A stretch of 64,000 bases of DNA from Sphagnum compactum (GCA_965153455.1 OZ234497.1:6262001-6326000), one strand, 5' to 3'. Counted from the stretch's first letter, positions 24,621 through 39,473 are shown. Program-made: numbers and translations. The notes: generated by a model from the letters alone, not told the origin.

Positions 24621-27600
24621 TCATCCATTCGTTCTTCGCTTTTTGAATTAAAAGGAGATTTTTTAGGTCAGCAACAGAATCCACATCAGGCTTTCACACC
24701 TAAATCTCATCCATCCATCCTTTTCCCTCCATTCATCCGTGCTCATCACCTGCTGCAGGGTTTTTTTTTTCTTCCGGTTTGAGCTGGGTCTGCCCGCCAG
24801 AGGAAAGCGACAGATTGTGGGGTTTGTAAAAACAACTTTTTTTTTTTAGGGGTAAAATGTTTTTAGGGTTTTGAACTTGGAACCAATGTGAGGGTGACAG
24901 CTGGATACCTACCTAGAGACTCCTATGGGTTTTATTTTCTTCTTTAAAAAAAAAAATCAAATTCATCTTGCACTCAATTTTTACATAAATACAGTCTTGC
25001 ACTTTCAATTTACTTACAATTCATTTTTGGCAATTAAATTTTCCTGAATAATGAATTTCAAATTTTAAATATTTAAGAAGGGGAAATTTTGTACTAGAAT
25101 TGCATCCCCTTTACCCACTCATTTTCTTCCTTTGATATCTTTATTTTTTGCATAATTTTTACTGATGCCCAAAATCATCAATATTGAGAAATTTAAAAAA
25201 TAATTACTTGCTATGTTTTTTTTTTAGTTGAATTTTTCTACCCTTGGAAAATAGAGACAATTATATGTTATTCCTCCAATTTACCTTACATGATTAGTAT
25301 TTCTTCCCCAAAAAATTCCTTCTTAAGTAAATAAATTTATATGTATATATATGAGTGTCTACTAATATGTTGTTCCTCCCTTCACCTCACACAATATTTT
25401 TTCCTCCTTTAAGTATATTTGAGTATATGTGTTTCCTCCTTTCACATTAAATGGATTTTTTTTCATTCCTTAATTAAGTACATAGAATATATGTTTGTTT
25501 TCCTACATTAAAAATTACATGATTTTTGCCCTTAAAGTTTCCTTTGTTTCACAAATAGGCTATGTAATACCCTAGTACCTTGGCCAATTCGACACTAATT
25601 ACATTAGTTTCAGAAATGTTGAAATTTTTTCAAAAATTATTTCTTTTAGATCAAAAAGTATTGTGAAGGATAAATAGTGAATATTTAGGAATATTTGATT
25701 TGTTGAAATGGAAATTTCAAAATTAATTAATTATTGTCATGATTTTCTTACATACATTACATAATACACACATTAAGGTAGGGTTCACAAGCACACAAAA
25801 AGGGGGATGATGGGTGACTCGAAGTGTCAACATTATTGTGATTGTAACACCCCCGAGAGTGCCAGATATTGTGATACATTCATGCGGAGGGAGGGAGGGA
25901 AGTCGCTCTTTGTATATTTTCTAAATCACCTGAAATTAAGGGTTCTTTTTTTTTGGGGTGAATTTTTCCTCAAATACAAAAATTAGGCGAATTATTATTT
26001 TTGAAGAAAAAAGATATGTCGAATATTCATCTTTTTAAATCGAAAAAAATCTAAAAAATTGCCATTTATTTTATACATTCTTCAAGCAATGTGGCCACAA
26101 TATTTTAAACTTTTAATAAAAATTTTACTTTCATAGCTGGTCTATAGCCAAACATGGCTAAATCTCCTTGTGGACGATCGCCAATGTGGGCAACATCACA
26201 AAATTGCCCCCCCTCCCCCCAAAAAAAAATCAACACTGGTTGGTCCCCAAATGAACTGAAACCAAAACTGGTGGTGGTTCGAACCTAACCTGCCAAACTC
26301 TCGACCCTCCCAACACTGGTTTAAATTAAAGTCTTTGATTGTTTAAGAACAGGACTGGGTCTAACTGTTTATAATAAGACTGTTTCAGAGTGTTTTTTGA
26401 GAAAAAGTTGCTGACATGGCATTCACTTATTGGCTGTAAGAAGGCCACCTACATCCCGCACCACAGTGGGTCCAGCTGACGTGGTGGGTCCATAGCTTTT
26501 AAAAAGTTAAAGAAGCAGGTTTGGCAAAAAATTATATTTATTTTAGACATGCTGAAAATTTCCCCCAAAAAACAAAATTCCAAGAAAAAATTTCTGAAAT
26601 TTTTAATTTTTACATTTTCATCATTAAATAATCCTCAAAATAGTGAAATGAATTTTTGTGAAAATATGAAGTCGCATTGTTGAAAATCATCATAATTATG
26701 ATTGGCTACACTTTGAATAATTTCACTTCTGATATGAAAATATCATTTTAAATGATGGAAATAATAATAATAATAATAATAATATTTTAAATGAATAATT
26801 ATTTAATTTGAAAACAACCAATGAAGGGTATATACATCTACTCTATCCTTACCCTAAACCATCACTTCTTTTATGAAACCTATTGGTTCTTTGAAAATTT
26901 TCAAAAAAGTCCGAATGAATCAAGGGTTCTTTGATTTCTTATTTAAATCAGATCTCCTGATGTTATTAAAAAAAAACCGAAGAACAAGCCCCATAACCAT
27001 AGGTTAATTACGTAGGGAATGTACGTGATGACTATGTGTAAGGTAATGCCCAAGGCCATCGGCATTATTGGAATAAGGTGCCCACGTGAGGCCAGTGCCA
27101 TCCCATAAAATCAATGATTTTAATTCATTATTATTTATTTATTTTTCAATGGGGTAGTAAAAAACAATGCAAGGCATTTCGAAAAATGAAAGGCCATTAG
27201 ATGCAAGCATTCCATTTTCCAAAATGCCCTCACGATTTCTTTTGCTCAATAGGTATACATACATTCCTCCAAAATACACTATGAATCTTGCCATAGGTTT
27301 AGGTTATGTATGTAGGAATGGCACTTGGTGGTTACCACATAGGTAGATTATAGGTGGAATCATCGGTGATAAAATAGCTAATCACCATGGTCAGCTATGG
27401 GACAGGAACACGATGAAAAAATGTTTCTTGTCCACACATCATCCATCCATCCATCCATCCAACATGGTGACCTGGTGCATGCTGGTTCACTCTGGAGGTT
27501 TGTTGGTCTTGCCTACCAAGGCAAGGATATTGTGTTTAGATCCATTATAGAGTATAGTAGCTTAAGGGATTTTGGCCCCCTAGGTAATAATAATAGGTCT

Positions 27601-29459
27601 ACTTTTTATTTGAGGATTTTTGAAAGATGATATTTTGGCTGGTGTTGAAACTTGAGATTAGTTATAATAGAGTTATAATATCTTCAAGGATTTTGATTTA
27701 GGGTTTTGGATTTGGGTTCAAGGATTTTGGTTTAGGGTTTTGGATTTTGGTTTTTTTTTAAGAGCATTTCTTGAAGATTATATTTGTTTTTGCAATGGTG
27801 AAATATTTGAGTTTTCATAATTCTTCTTTTGCCTTAAGATACCTTTTTAATGTAAAATGGCAATGCCACGGTTTGTGACACACACCCCTTTGTTTTACTT
27901 CCAAAAACAATACAAGGTTGTAAGTTGGTAGCAAGACTTGCATGGATGGGTCCAATCCATTTGAATGTCAAACTTCTTTTGGTGCAACAACAGATGGCAA
28001 TCACATGGTTGTGCTTGTGGTCACCCAATCCGCATCATGTGCCACAATTAGGACCCCGTCATCCAGGAAAGGACAAAAAAACACACATTGGTCGATCAAG
28101 TGTCAAGAGTAGTGTTTTTTTTAATGACAATTTTCGGGTTTTCCTGGATTTTTTTTCTAGTGCAAATTTGACTACTCTCGCTGATTTTTTTTAGGGGGGG
28201 CAAAACACCAAATTTTTATATCAAAAAATTGAAAAAAAAAAAAAAAAAAAAAAAAACCTGGTCAAGAGCTCTTTGTGTAAGTGAAATGAAAGAAGGCCAT
28301 TCATCCAACACTGACTCTCAATTCTGGATGATGAAACCCAATTGACTTCATGTGTCAGGGTTCATGGGTTATGTGGGGCCAGAGTGAAGCAATAGTCACC
28401 AACACACCATCATCCATGGGAAGCCAGCCAATTATGACTCAGTTCTGGATGAACCAACCTCAACTGAGTTGATGATGGGTTGATGTTGGGTTGCACCTTG
28501 GCCTATTCCCCAAAGGATAGGTCCTCTATAGATAGATACAAGGTTAGGTAGGTAGGATAATAATAGGTGGCTATTGAATAAGTGGATCTGGCCAGAAACT
28601 GAACCAATCTATTGGCCTAGATTGTTTAGGGCCAAGCACCTACACTGGTGCCTTCACCTTCTTGAGTAAGGGCCTCTTAAAGCTAATAATTATTGGAGCA
28701 AATGTTAAATTTGAACTCAAAAAAGACCTTGATTTAGTTTCTAAGTATTGGATATGTATAATGTTTAGAAGCAACCCAACAAAATTTGAGGCTTTCTGCC
28801 AATCTTGGGTGGGTGGGTACCCAATAATTTGGCAAGTTAGAATCGTCAATTTTTGGTTTTAGTTAATTAAAAAAAAATTGGTTCTCAAGTTTTCAAGAAT
28901 TGAAATTGGGGTTTTTTCGAAAAAAAAAAAATTTTGGAAAAAAAAGACTATAACTCTGGTATGTAAATGGTTTTTTTTTCTCTATTGTTTAATTGTTTCT
29001 TGTGTGTTTGGTGTGTGTCTCTTTTCTTTTAACACTCTATCAACAAGTTCAAGGTGTGCTATACGACTATAGGTGCTTTATTCTTCATTTCTACTACTAC
29101 CACCTGCATGTATTTGTCATTTTTTTGCCCTTTCAAATCATCACTACTCACGATTCACAATCGTTACCCCCCAATTTCTTTGCTATAGCTATCATGGAGT
29201 CTTCAATTCTAAACATTTTTGTTGACATGGAAGCCAAACCTAATGGCCTCTATGTTGATGTTCGGGTTTGACTAGGTGTAAAAATAGTGTGAATAGATTA
29301 AAGCAATAAACCTCTATCTAAGGCCTTAAGCTCTTGTCTAACATGGGCACTAATGATCTTATAATGCAAGAAGTGTTGCTAGGGAACCGGAGGGAACTGA
29401 AGAAGCATGCAAAACTTTGGAAGCCCCATTAAAAGACTTTTCACATTTGGCCCTATTTA
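24621..29459. other. Intergenic AT-rich DNA with simple repeats
   Basis: No gene is supportable. Simple sequences include a TAA run at about 26,758-26,784, a GGGTTTTGG-type repeat at about 27,690-27,745, a 30-base poly-A at about 28,229-28,258 and a short AGGTAGGT run at about 28,540. The segment 28,420-28,500 (TGACTCAGTTCTGGATGAA) has a diverged relative at about 61,240-61,300, so it is a dispersed repeat. Confidence 0.5.
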
Positions 29460-29462
29460 AAA

Positions 29463-29777
29463 TTGAACAATAACCAACCTGTTGATTTGGGGCAAAGTCA
29501 AGTCATGATATGCATTATTTGTCATAATGAAATAGTTGGCCTTAAAATTCTACATACATATGTCGCAAAGGCTTCATTGCTTATCAAAAGGCTAATGACA
29601 TATCAACCATGGAAAACATGTGAACAAGATCATGTTGTCTTACTTAAAAGGTATGTAAAAGAGGTACATACTCATCCTCGAAATCTTCTTGATAAAAAAT
29701 GGCAAATTGTTACTCCAAATGCCATCTCCAAATATTTTTGCTCTTCAAATCCATTCACAAAAGACCATGAGGCATAA
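29463..29777 (+). pseudogene. Possible hAT transposase BED-finger fragment
   Basis: A 104-codon frame contains MICIICHNEI and, 35 residues on, KTCEQDHVVLLKRYVKEV. A CxxC followed by a His-containing segment and a V(L)KRY/F-E-V tail is the pattern of the BED zinc finger at the N-terminus of plant hAT transposases. The surrounding frames are broken and I see no dimerisation domain, so at best this is a decayed fragment. Confidence 0.3.
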
Positions 29778-30094
29778 AAAGGACTCATGCACAACATCAT
29801 GTTGTTTGTGATCAAGGGCTTTCTACCATTAAGGATCGTTAACCAGATGATTTTTGTTAACAAAAATTGGCCCTTTCATCCAAAGGTTGGGTGTTCTAAA
29901 CCTTTCAATATTTTAGTGGATTTGAGGCAAAATTAGCATTGACAAAAAACTTGATGCAAAATTTGAGGATGAGGTTGAACAAGGAAAAAAATTGAATCTT
30001 TACAATTTTTTATTTCCCTTTTTTATGTTCTTTTGTGGATCATTGAATTTTTTTTTATGGATGCTTTTACTTTGGATTTTGGATTTTAAGTGTG

Positions 30095-30450
30095 AATGCC
30101 TTGGTTGAATGAAAATGCATTTGAGTTTTTTGTTATTTGTTGCCCATGGTTGATTTCAAAAGAATAGATAATTTCAATGTCTTACAAGTTGAAAATGAAA
30201 ACTAAAAGCATTGTGTTGTTCCTTTCTTCAAAAAAATTAGAATCCTAGTTTATTTCAAAAGCCTTTATAATGATTCGGTTGAAGGAGAATGCATTTGAAT
30301 TATTCTTGTTATTTTTGTCCATGGTTGATTTCAAAATAATATGTAGTTTCAACACCTTGTTGAAAGTGGAAATTGATAACATTATGGTGTTGTTCCTTTT
30401 ACCTTCAAAAAAATTTAAAAGATTGGCTAATTTTAAAAGCTTATGTAATA
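30095..30450. repeat. Diverged tandem duplication, about 175-bp units
   Basis: Two adjacent copies share GGTTGAANGANAATGCATTTGA (about 30,101 and 30,278), CCATGGTTGATTTCAAAA, and the motif around GTGTTGTTCCTTT with a CTTCAAAAAAAT tail. No coding function is apparent. Confidence 0.7.
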
Positions 30451-33400
30451 TAAGTGCACACTTTTTAAATTCATATCAGAGGTAGAAACTCATAATTGAA
30501 ATAACGAAATTTGGCTTATATGATAACTAGAATATTGCAATCAATTAAGTGTTGTCCTTAAAATCTAAGACTATAATCATATAGGTTTCTTCCAAAACCC
30601 AAATTAAATAACCACCCCATGAATTAAGAAATTGGATATATGTATTTGGGTCAGGAGCTTTGCATGATAATCATTTCATTTGATTGACAGGATTATCTCA
30701 AATCAAGATAATTGCCCTTCCAATATTTTAAACCCTTGGAACCATCTAATTTGTATCAATCTTTAATTCTTAAGGAATTGAAATTGGTCGATTATTTGAA
30801 ATCTTTGGAACTTGGAAATTACAAAATGAACAATGTCTACAAGAGAAAATATTAAATTATTATTCATCAAAGGAAATCCTAACCACACGATTCCTTCCTC
30901 TTTTTGTAAAGAACTAAACAAAATTTTCTAATGTTAATTGAATAAATTTTATGAAACATACCCTCCCATCTATGGGGAAAGAAGTTTTTCAACAAGATTG
31001 TTAGTTTTAAAATTTTCCATTATTTACATCCAAAATATATCTTTATCCTACACTAATATAAACATTAAATAAATCCATTTTTTGCTTCATTTTTTATTTA
31101 AAAATTTAATTATCATATACAATTTGAAGAAGATCAAATTTGCATAATCATGTTTTGACCATACAAGTTTCAAAACAAAAGTTAACAAATTGAGATTAAT
31201 AAAGTCTTCAAAGAGATAAAATGCATATAAATCAAAGGTGCAAGTGTTTAAATGAGATAAAAGTGATAAAATGTCAAATTAATACAAATTTGCTTCAAAG
31301 TTTATTCAAATCTAGGAACATACAAATGGTATTTAAATCCATGAATTCACCAAAAGAATGCAAAATAAAATCAAGACCACAAATAGAGAATGAAATACCA
31401 AAAAATGTCGATCCATGGATGAACATTGCATACTATGAATTAAACTAGCTATAGTGTTCATGCTAGATATTGAAAAGGTAATATTACAATTTGTAAGATT
31501 ATATAATTGATACCCGCCAACATAAATGTCACAATTGTAATGATATGACCATCATGTTTGTCAAAATAAATGATCCCTAAATGAATTCCAATACAAAACA
31601 TCTTGACCATCGTCAATTTCCTTGCAAACAAGGTCACAAAATCTAGAATGAGGTTTGAAAAAGCTACAAAGTTCAATTGTTTAGCAAATGGTTCATTTTA
31701 TGTGTTCGAATAATGGCCAACAACACTGACAAGGCACATCTTACATCTAATGTTTGCAAAAAAAAATTATTATGGGAATACCAAAATACATAGGAGAAAA
31801 ACAAATAATAAAAACTACAAACAAATGTCAAGAAAATATTGTAGGAATTTAATGATAAAAAGGCTTTGAATTGAATAATTATACCTTGAACTTCTTAAGT
31901 GATTTTAGTTTTGCATTCAATGGTTTCTTGGCAAAAAGGGAAATGAAAGATGCCAATACAAAACATACAACAAACCTAATATGAAAGTAAGGGGAAATTG
32001 AAAAATTACATAAATATGCGAAAAACAATGAACATAACGACAATAATGAAACTAGAGAATTGGGGGTGATGCAAATTTATGTGAGGACCTATATCTTAGA
32101 GCAATACACTGTCGCCGATCAATCTGTCCCTTGATAACCCCAATAATTGAACCACAATCATAGATTCGTGTTGGGAAATAGGAACGATCTAGAAGAAAAA
32201 ATCATATTTTTTTTGCTTATAAGAATTCAAAACATTGATCCCAATTCAATAAGAAACTAGATGGTGGTGTGCGTCTAGAATTAGTGGGTGCAATCTCTGA
32301 GAAAATTCCAAATTATTAGACCTTTTATACATACCAAATAGTGGCCACTATAAACCATTGTCCCAAGCCTGAACCACAATCCAATGGAATTGTGTAATCC
32401 CATTGGTGAATGCATAGGAATGGTCCCAAGGTATTTAGACATAGTCTAGTACAAATTTGAATCAAATTAACAAAGAGCATAATTGGCATGAACTAGGGTT
32501 GGAGGCATGGAGAACCTACATTTCGGCTAGATTACAAGCTAGTTCATTTCATATTATTGTTTATCATTTGCCCTTATATGGGGGTGCATGGTTGAACCGT
32601 GGACCATCGCACAATAGAAGACAAAGGCCAAGAATACCATAGATTGGATTATAATGAATATTACAGAAATCTGGGATGCCATAGTAAAAAAACATTAGAT
32701 TCCTATTGGGGCAAGAGGTTGTTTGGTTAAAAATAAATAAATAACAAATGATATAATTACAAGAAGGAATGAATAAACTAACTTGCCATAAAACTAGAGG
32801 ATATCCAACAACTAGTAGAATAACAAAAATCAAAGGTTGGATTTTCAAAATATGAAAAATTTAACAGTGTGGAACCATAACATTAACCAACAACAAAAGA
32901 ATCTAGCTAATCCTTCTAGAGTGTCATATCAAATCAAGCAAACAAAAAAATCCCATGTAGGTGATTGGATTATAGTGGCATGGGGTTTGCATGTTGGTCA
33001 ACATTAAACCCAATTAATGATATAACAACACTGCCAACCCATTCTAGCAAGTACGAGCCATTAAGTTGAACATGTAGTTATTCTTCAAGGAACAATTGAC
33101 TATGACCAATCAAGACTTCATAAATACTTAGGAGTATGTTCATAAATTTCTAGTGGTTATTATTAACATGAAACAAATTAGGTGAAGGTATGTATGTAAA
33201 TTCGTTAAACATTTTTAGAAAAACGTTTTTTAAGTTAATAATTAAATTTTTTTGATCATCTTAACAATGTAGTCCAACAAATAATAATTCTTCACAATTG
33301 TTTCTTAATGAGTTAAATGGAAGTGTAGTTGATTGATTATTGGCATTTTGCCTTTATTGACAAAAACATCTATTACCAAATGTTTGTAATGTAATTGAAT

Positions 33401-35015
33401 GGTGACAAAATAACACTAAATTGTCATAATTGCAGCAAGAAACACAATTTGCTATAAGTAAAGATGATAACAAAATGTCAATAGTTATTACATAATCCAT
33501 TTAATGATTGGCATTATACCCAATAGACACATCGACTAATGAGTTGTCCTGACTTCTGACCATAGCCCAACACATGAGTAAAAAAAACGCAATAATAAAT
33601 GGACCCATATCAAAGCTAGACAACAAAAGTTAACAATGGTGCCAAAGAAAATAAGGAGAGGCGCCTTGCGAGTTCTTAGACAAAAGGTGTAATGTCTTTT
33701 CTTAGAGTGGAACAAACATGTGTTGTGTTGTATTTTAGCAATTTTCATATCTTTTAATACATTTTTTATGCAATTGTGAAGGAGATAGAAGTTTTAGGAA
33801 GAGGAAAGGAGCTTGATTTCTCTCAAGGGAGGGAGGAATCATTAGAGGCAATATTTGTTGCATTATAAACTTAGATGCATGCAGTGTGAATGAAAGTACA
33901 TTAACTGAAAAGATGTCACGAGTTCTAATTAGTGGATTACTGTCATCAAAGGAGGTAGAGGCGGGCTATGGCAAAAATTCAAAGGATGATGGCAGCAACA
34001 CATAAGACATAGAATTATATTCAAGACTAGATTCATTAAAAAAAACTTTTAATGCTTTCAAATGACATAATCATGTAGAATAATTCTACACATTTTATAT
34101 AATATAATTTTACATTATATGTGTCATAAATGGCCTAGATCAACATTATTGAAAAACTTCATGGTACCACCTATAATGCTTGGGATTAAAAATCCTTGAT
34201 GTAATGACTTATTGTTATAAACCTTTTGAGACATTTATGGCTACCATTTGTTGGAATATACTACTGTGTCCTATTCAACATGTAATGTCCAATTGGAATT
34301 TTTAGCGATGGGTTTATTAGCATAATTTCCTTAAGCCATAAAACCATAATATCATGCAAGCAAATGCATATCATGTACATTAGTGGGGCCCTATGCTAGG
34401 GGCCCAAGTATATTAAATTTCTTGTAAGGCCGCCCATCCCATATGCAATTTCAATCAAAGTGGGCTTAACTTCAAAGTTCTTATGGAACCTTTATTAATT
34501 AATTTTAATTTGATTTTTAGATTAGAAAGTCACTATAATTCAATAACTTTTGTTATATTTGTCCAAAAATTTCAAACGAACAAAATGTTCACATTTCTTT
34601 CTCGATGGCTTTCTAAGAGGAATAAGGGACCCCATGATTTTAGAGGGTTACCATGAAGTCACATGCGAAGGGTCATCATGTTTTTGGTATTTAAAAATTA
34701 ATTAAAAAACTAGAAAAAAGAATTCCCACAAAAAAACTTTGAAATTAACTGTATTTTGATTAAAATAATATTAGGATGGGTTATAGAGGATTTCAACAAA
34801 AATAATTATAATTAAAGACAAAGAAATGACAATAAGATTTGAACTAAATACTAAATTATTTTTCTATGTAATCTAACAGTTCAACCATAAAATGAAATTC
34901 TAAGTAACTAACTAATACAAGGCAATGACAGTAAGTGGTAATTGTTGTGTAATGACATATTGCCATTATATATTTTTTTATGCTATAAAATTAGTTATGT
35001 TTAAGTTATTCACAT
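30451..35015. other. Intergenic AT-rich DNA, no gene seen
   Basis: Both strands carry only short frames (at most 94 codons) lacking recognisable domains. No clear tandem array or transposon end was found. The right border is set by the possible LTR end at about 35,016. Confidence 0.45.
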
Positions 35016-37604
35016 GTAGCTTCCTAGGAGTAATAGAGTCTTCAACACCTTAGTTCGAACATAAGAAATGTCATTTTGGTTTCTATGTGAGCAAACTAAA
35101 AACAAGTTCATTGTGGACATGGAGCAATTCAAGGATGAATGATTGGAAGCTTCATTTTTCTAGAAAATATGTTGTTTAATTTTTGGACATTTTGCCTTCT
35201 TAGTTGCAAAGTGTGTGGGTGATTGCTAGCTTGGTTAAGCAGTTGCTAATAGGACAATGATATATCAAAAAAATGAATAACTTCCAAAAGTAATCATAGT
35301 TTCAGATAATTCTTTTGGTCATTAAACTCAAGTTGCTTCCCAATAGCTAGATGTAATTGTTCTAACTTTTATTAAAGCAAATCAACTCCCCCCCCCCAAT
35401 GATTTGTTCATTCATCACATCTAGCTTCGTTTGTGTGAACCAATATTTCATCCATTGTTATCCCATTTGAGACATGTGAATTGCATTTTGTCTCATTTCA
35501 TTTGTAAGTCTATTGAATGGCCGGGCATCGTTGATATTTGTGTGCCATATTTGGTTTCCTAGGTATTTGGTTTATGTTGAGAACCACATAATTCCTAGAT
35601 CCATTTTTATAGTTAGGTTAGGGTTTCAAGTAATGTTTCAAGTATCTAATGTTCTAAAACCTTAATCATCAATTTAGACAAATGCCACAAATATTGTTGC
35701 ACCCTAGCTACATTAACATGGATGATTGTTTTCCTGACCTATAACTTCAACTAGAATATTATGGCATACAATGACCTATAGAGGTATGGTAAACACCATT
35801 ACTAATTCAACTCTAAGATTTTCAAACAATTTACAACTAAAGGGCTTTGTAGAAATGTTACCCAATTTATTTTATGAAGCCACATGATGAATTTCAAGCT
35901 CCTTCTTTTTTACTTTCTCCTTAATGAAACAAGGTAAATTGTTAAGCGGTTTGGTCATGAAACAAACTTGGGTTTTATAAGATTTTGATTACGCTATGAT
36001 TGTCACATAGCAATTATGTTGGTTTTGTTACATCCACAACTTGAAACTTGGGAAGAAACCTCTTCAACTAAAGAGTCACTTTCACTCCACTACTAAGAGC
36101 CATGTACTTTACTTTTATTAATGATAGAACAATGCAAGGTTGCTTCTTGCTTCCCCACCTATGATGGGACTTGAACCAAACTTGAATATGTACCTTACGG
36201 TAGTTTTTATATCTTGTAGATCCTTAGCCTAATCAACAGTTAATTATTTAAATATAATATTTTCTCCCTTCATCAATGTTAAATCCTGAAATCCATAATA
36301 GCTAGGTTGATATACCAAAACATGTGTTTAGTAACATTTAAATGAAACTTGAGGTTGGTGAAAAAAATTGCTAATCACATGGACCACAAAAAAAAAATCA
36401 AATTGTGTTGGAGGAAAATGTGTTGGTGTACATGATATCTACTACTAAAGCCTTCATGTTGACCTTAAGCTTCAAGCTTGGAAGCATGGGTTCATCAAAT
36501 GCATTACACTATGAGGAAGCAAATTTTGTGATCATTTGAGTAGTGTAACCACGTTGGGTGATTACAATTCCTCCTAGGTGAAACAAGTACTCCATGCCAA
36601 AAGAAAGCCACATAAAACTTAAATAAGTCATCTCAAACTATTTTTTGATTTTTGTATGAAGTCATTCCAACTTTGAAACTTAGTTTTTAGTGAGATATAC
36701 GTCATCCACATATAGGATTAAATATAAGATCATGCATCCATCATTGAAGTAATAGACATTGATATTTACCAACCTTCAATTCTAACCTTGATTTTGAAAA
36801 CAATCATATATATATTTCCATGTATCAAGTTCAAGGGGCCTATTGTAGCCTACAGAGCCTCTTTTAATGGCTTGCAAAATCTCCCTTTTTGCCCCTTGAT
36901 TTTGAAACCTTTAGGTTGTTCAATGAACACCTCTTCAACTAATTCACATAGATTTAAAAAGGTAGTTTTGACATTCGAAAGAAAAATAAATCAATCTTTG
37001 TCTTGCTAGTGATTGTTTGAAAAATGTTGTATTTGGCTATAGGTGCATAAGTTTTATCAAGGTCCCCACTTGCACATTATTGGAAACCACGAGCGATTAA
37101 TTATACTTTGAGCTTCATTGTAGTTCCATCAACATGGGTCTTAATTTTATAAACCCATTTCCTAGTAATCACTATTAGATTACTTAGTTTTTTTTAATTA
37201 ACAAATCTAGTAAAAAAAGCACCCAATTTGAACATGCATCAAAAAGTCCACTCAGTCGTCTTGGACAAGTTGATTATGACATGTCCAGTGTGACTAGGGT
37301 GGTTTTTTTGACTAGCAGAATATGGATCATTTGACTAGTCATTTTGATTATTGAAATTTCTACCCATTAAAAAAAAAACTTTATGGCAAGTAGGTAGGTT
37401 GTAAAAAGGCAAACATGTAAATAGGTAGGCAGGTCGTAAAAAGTCGGCAAGTAGGCATGTAGGTAGGTCGTAAAAAAGAAGGTCTAGGTAGGTGGTAGCC
37501 TAGCCTATCGTACTTGACCTACCTTAACCTAACTTAGTATATCCTACTTAACCTACCTTATTTACATTAACCCCTTAAGCATGCACATAGGTTATAATGT
37601 TAGG

Positions 37605-37668
37605 AATTGAACCTTGACCTCCCCAATGATAAGCCATGTCCTTAACTAATGGACCACACCGTCAAAAG
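37605..37668 (-). other. tRNA-derived, SINE-head-like module inside CACTA copy 2
   Basis: On the minus strand it reads GTGTGGTCCATTAGTTAAGG, then about 25 bp later GGGGAGGTCAAGGTTCAATT. A- and B-box-like motifs are in the positions expected of an RNA polymerase III promoter. It aligns with 1,461-1,525 in the sister element, so the module was in their common ancestor. Confidence 0.5.
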
Positions 37669-37734
37669 GTGTTCAACTTTTGTCAATTTTTTAATTTCAC
37701 ATGTTTTATTAGACATATCACTACAAGACTATGA

Positions 37735-38205
37735 AGTACAAAGGCAGGTAGGTTGTAGGAGATAGGTGGGTGGGTAGGTAGGCAGGTGGTGGGTGAATAG
37801 TAAAGTAGGTAGGTGGGTGGGTAAATAGATAAGTAAGTGGGCGGGTATGTAGGTACGTAGTACATGTATGTAAGTAGGTGTGTGAGTAGGTAGGTAGGTA
37901 GTACATCTAGGTAGGTGGGTAAGTAGGTAATTAATACTTAGGTAGGTTATAAATGGGTGGATAGGTAGGTAAGTAGGTAGTACATTTAGGTAGGTGGGTG
38001 GGCGGGTAGTAGGTAGGTAGTTAATACTTAAGTAGGTTATAAGTGGGTGGATAGGTAGGTAAGTAAGTAATATATCTAGATAGGTAGGTAGGTAGGTAAA
38101 TACTACATTTAGGTAGGTGGGTGGGTTGGTAGGTAGGTAATACATTTAAGTAAGTAGGTAGGTTGTAATATTATAAATGGGAGGTAGGAGGTAGGTATGT
38201 AATAG
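37735..38205. repeat. GTAG/GGTG imperfect tandem array
   Basis: Iterated GTAG and GGTG motifs are organised in higher-order blocks of about 110 bp (each with TAATACTTAGGTAGGTTATA or a close variant). It belongs to CACTA copy 2. Minus-strand frames of Tyr/Leu/Pro/Thr here are not genes. Confidence 0.85.
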
Positions 38206-39473
38206 ACATAAGATGTTCCATTTGATTAGAAAAAATTGGTCATTTTGGCTAATGATGTTAATTTCTTATGTTCAATTTGATTAGATGTCCCATTTGACTA
38301 AAACCCATTGGCCCTTTTGATTAGGGTTGTTTAACTTGATTAGATGTATTGGTCAAATAAGTCATTCTAGTAAAAAAAAAATGCTTCAAGCCTCTATCAA
38401 AATGGACATGTCCATTAGTAAAAAATGACTAGTTAATTAAGTTGAACTATTTGAAAAACCAAGAATTCTAGTAATGAATGGATTTCTTACTTGGTGGAAG
38501 ATCCACTAGCTACCAAATATTTATTTTATGGATGTAACTCATCTCCCCTTCCATTACATCAACTCACTTTGGTACTTGAGATGTTTCATTATATGTGGCA
38601 TGTTTAATAGGGATTTCAATTAGATGTAACACAAAATCATTAAATCTATGGGGAATGTTAATTATCATTCCTACTCTAGTATGCATTCCTCAATGAATAA
38701 AAAATTTAACTTCCAAAGTTGGTTCTCTAATGGAGTGGTTTTTCATAAGTTGTTGACTAATAAAAGTAGGAAGTTGAACATGTTTCAAAACCATGTGGGT
38801 GGTTCAGTTCAACTAAGGATGGCTTGGCCTTAAATGCTTTAGCTTTTACTAAAAGAACCATTGATCTGTTTGGGTCGGTTGATTCTATTAGTGGAAGAAG
38901 CTTAGGTGTAGGAAGGTTGATGTGTGGTTCAATGTTAGCTAGGATTGTTTTAGGGTGGTTACAAAGTAAGGTGGACCAATTCCGGTAGATAAATAATTCA
39001 TTAAAAGTTCATTTGGTAGTGTTAAATTATAATATACTATGATATCATTGTCTAAGTGGGGGATTAAATGTGGTTAATGAGATAATAAATGTTAAATGTG
39101 AATAAAAACCCAACTACATAACTCTTGAACATGCTTGTTAAAGAGAAAAAAACTTGAAATCCATCAAAAAATGAATATGATATGAACTTTTGAAATTAAG
39201 GTCTATTTTGAAACATTTAAAAGTCCATATCTTCTTTTGGGTTAAAAATTTTCAAGATTTTTTTGGTATTTATGTCACTTTTTCTTTAATATATCATATA
39301 TTGAGTCCTTATAAAATAACCTAAACAAAATTCATAAACAAAAATGTATTTGTATCAAGCCATATACAAAAAGACTAATCCATATTTTTCAACTTCAAAA
39401 GTCCAATATATTATATTTGGTTATAATTTTTTATGTATATGTCTTCTTATTCAAGTTGAGAATCTTAATTCAA

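Larger units (their letters stand above)
37170..38476 (-). mobile_element. Non-autonomous CACTA-type DNA transposon, copy 2 (1,307 bp)
   Basis: It is homologous in reverse orientation to the element at 800-1,889. The ends are CACTATTAGATTACTTAG at 37,170 and, on the other strand, CATTACTAGAATTCTTGGTT at 38,476; one terminus has decayed from CACTA to CATTA. Flanking 3-bp duplications are AAT at 37,167-37,169 and 38,477-38,479. It contains the tRNA-like module (about 37,605-37,668, minus) and a GTAG tandem array of about 470 bp, longer than in copy 1. No transposase is present. It interrupts the reverse transcriptase of the Copia element. Confidence 0.88.
36650..38570 (-). pseudogene. Copia reverse transcriptase remnant split by a CACTA insertion
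   Basis: The minus-strand N-terminal piece ends at 38,477 in LVDLPPSKKSI. The next part begins at 37,169 in TRKWVYKIKTHVDGT and continues to IARGF and KTYAPIAKYN, the Copia RT start. Further on are EVFIEQPKGFKIKGQ and, at 36,701-36,712, an intact YVDD catalytic motif within LILYVDDVYL. Several stops interrupt the frame. The insertion between the two pieces is exactly the element at 37,170-38,476 plus one AAT duplication. Confidence 0.82.

Noticed and set aside
37683-38145. Tyr/Leu/Pro/Thr-rich open frames suggesting a repetitive cell-wall-type protein
   Set aside because: They are the GTAG/CTAC simple repeat inside a CACTA element and appear in several frames at once.
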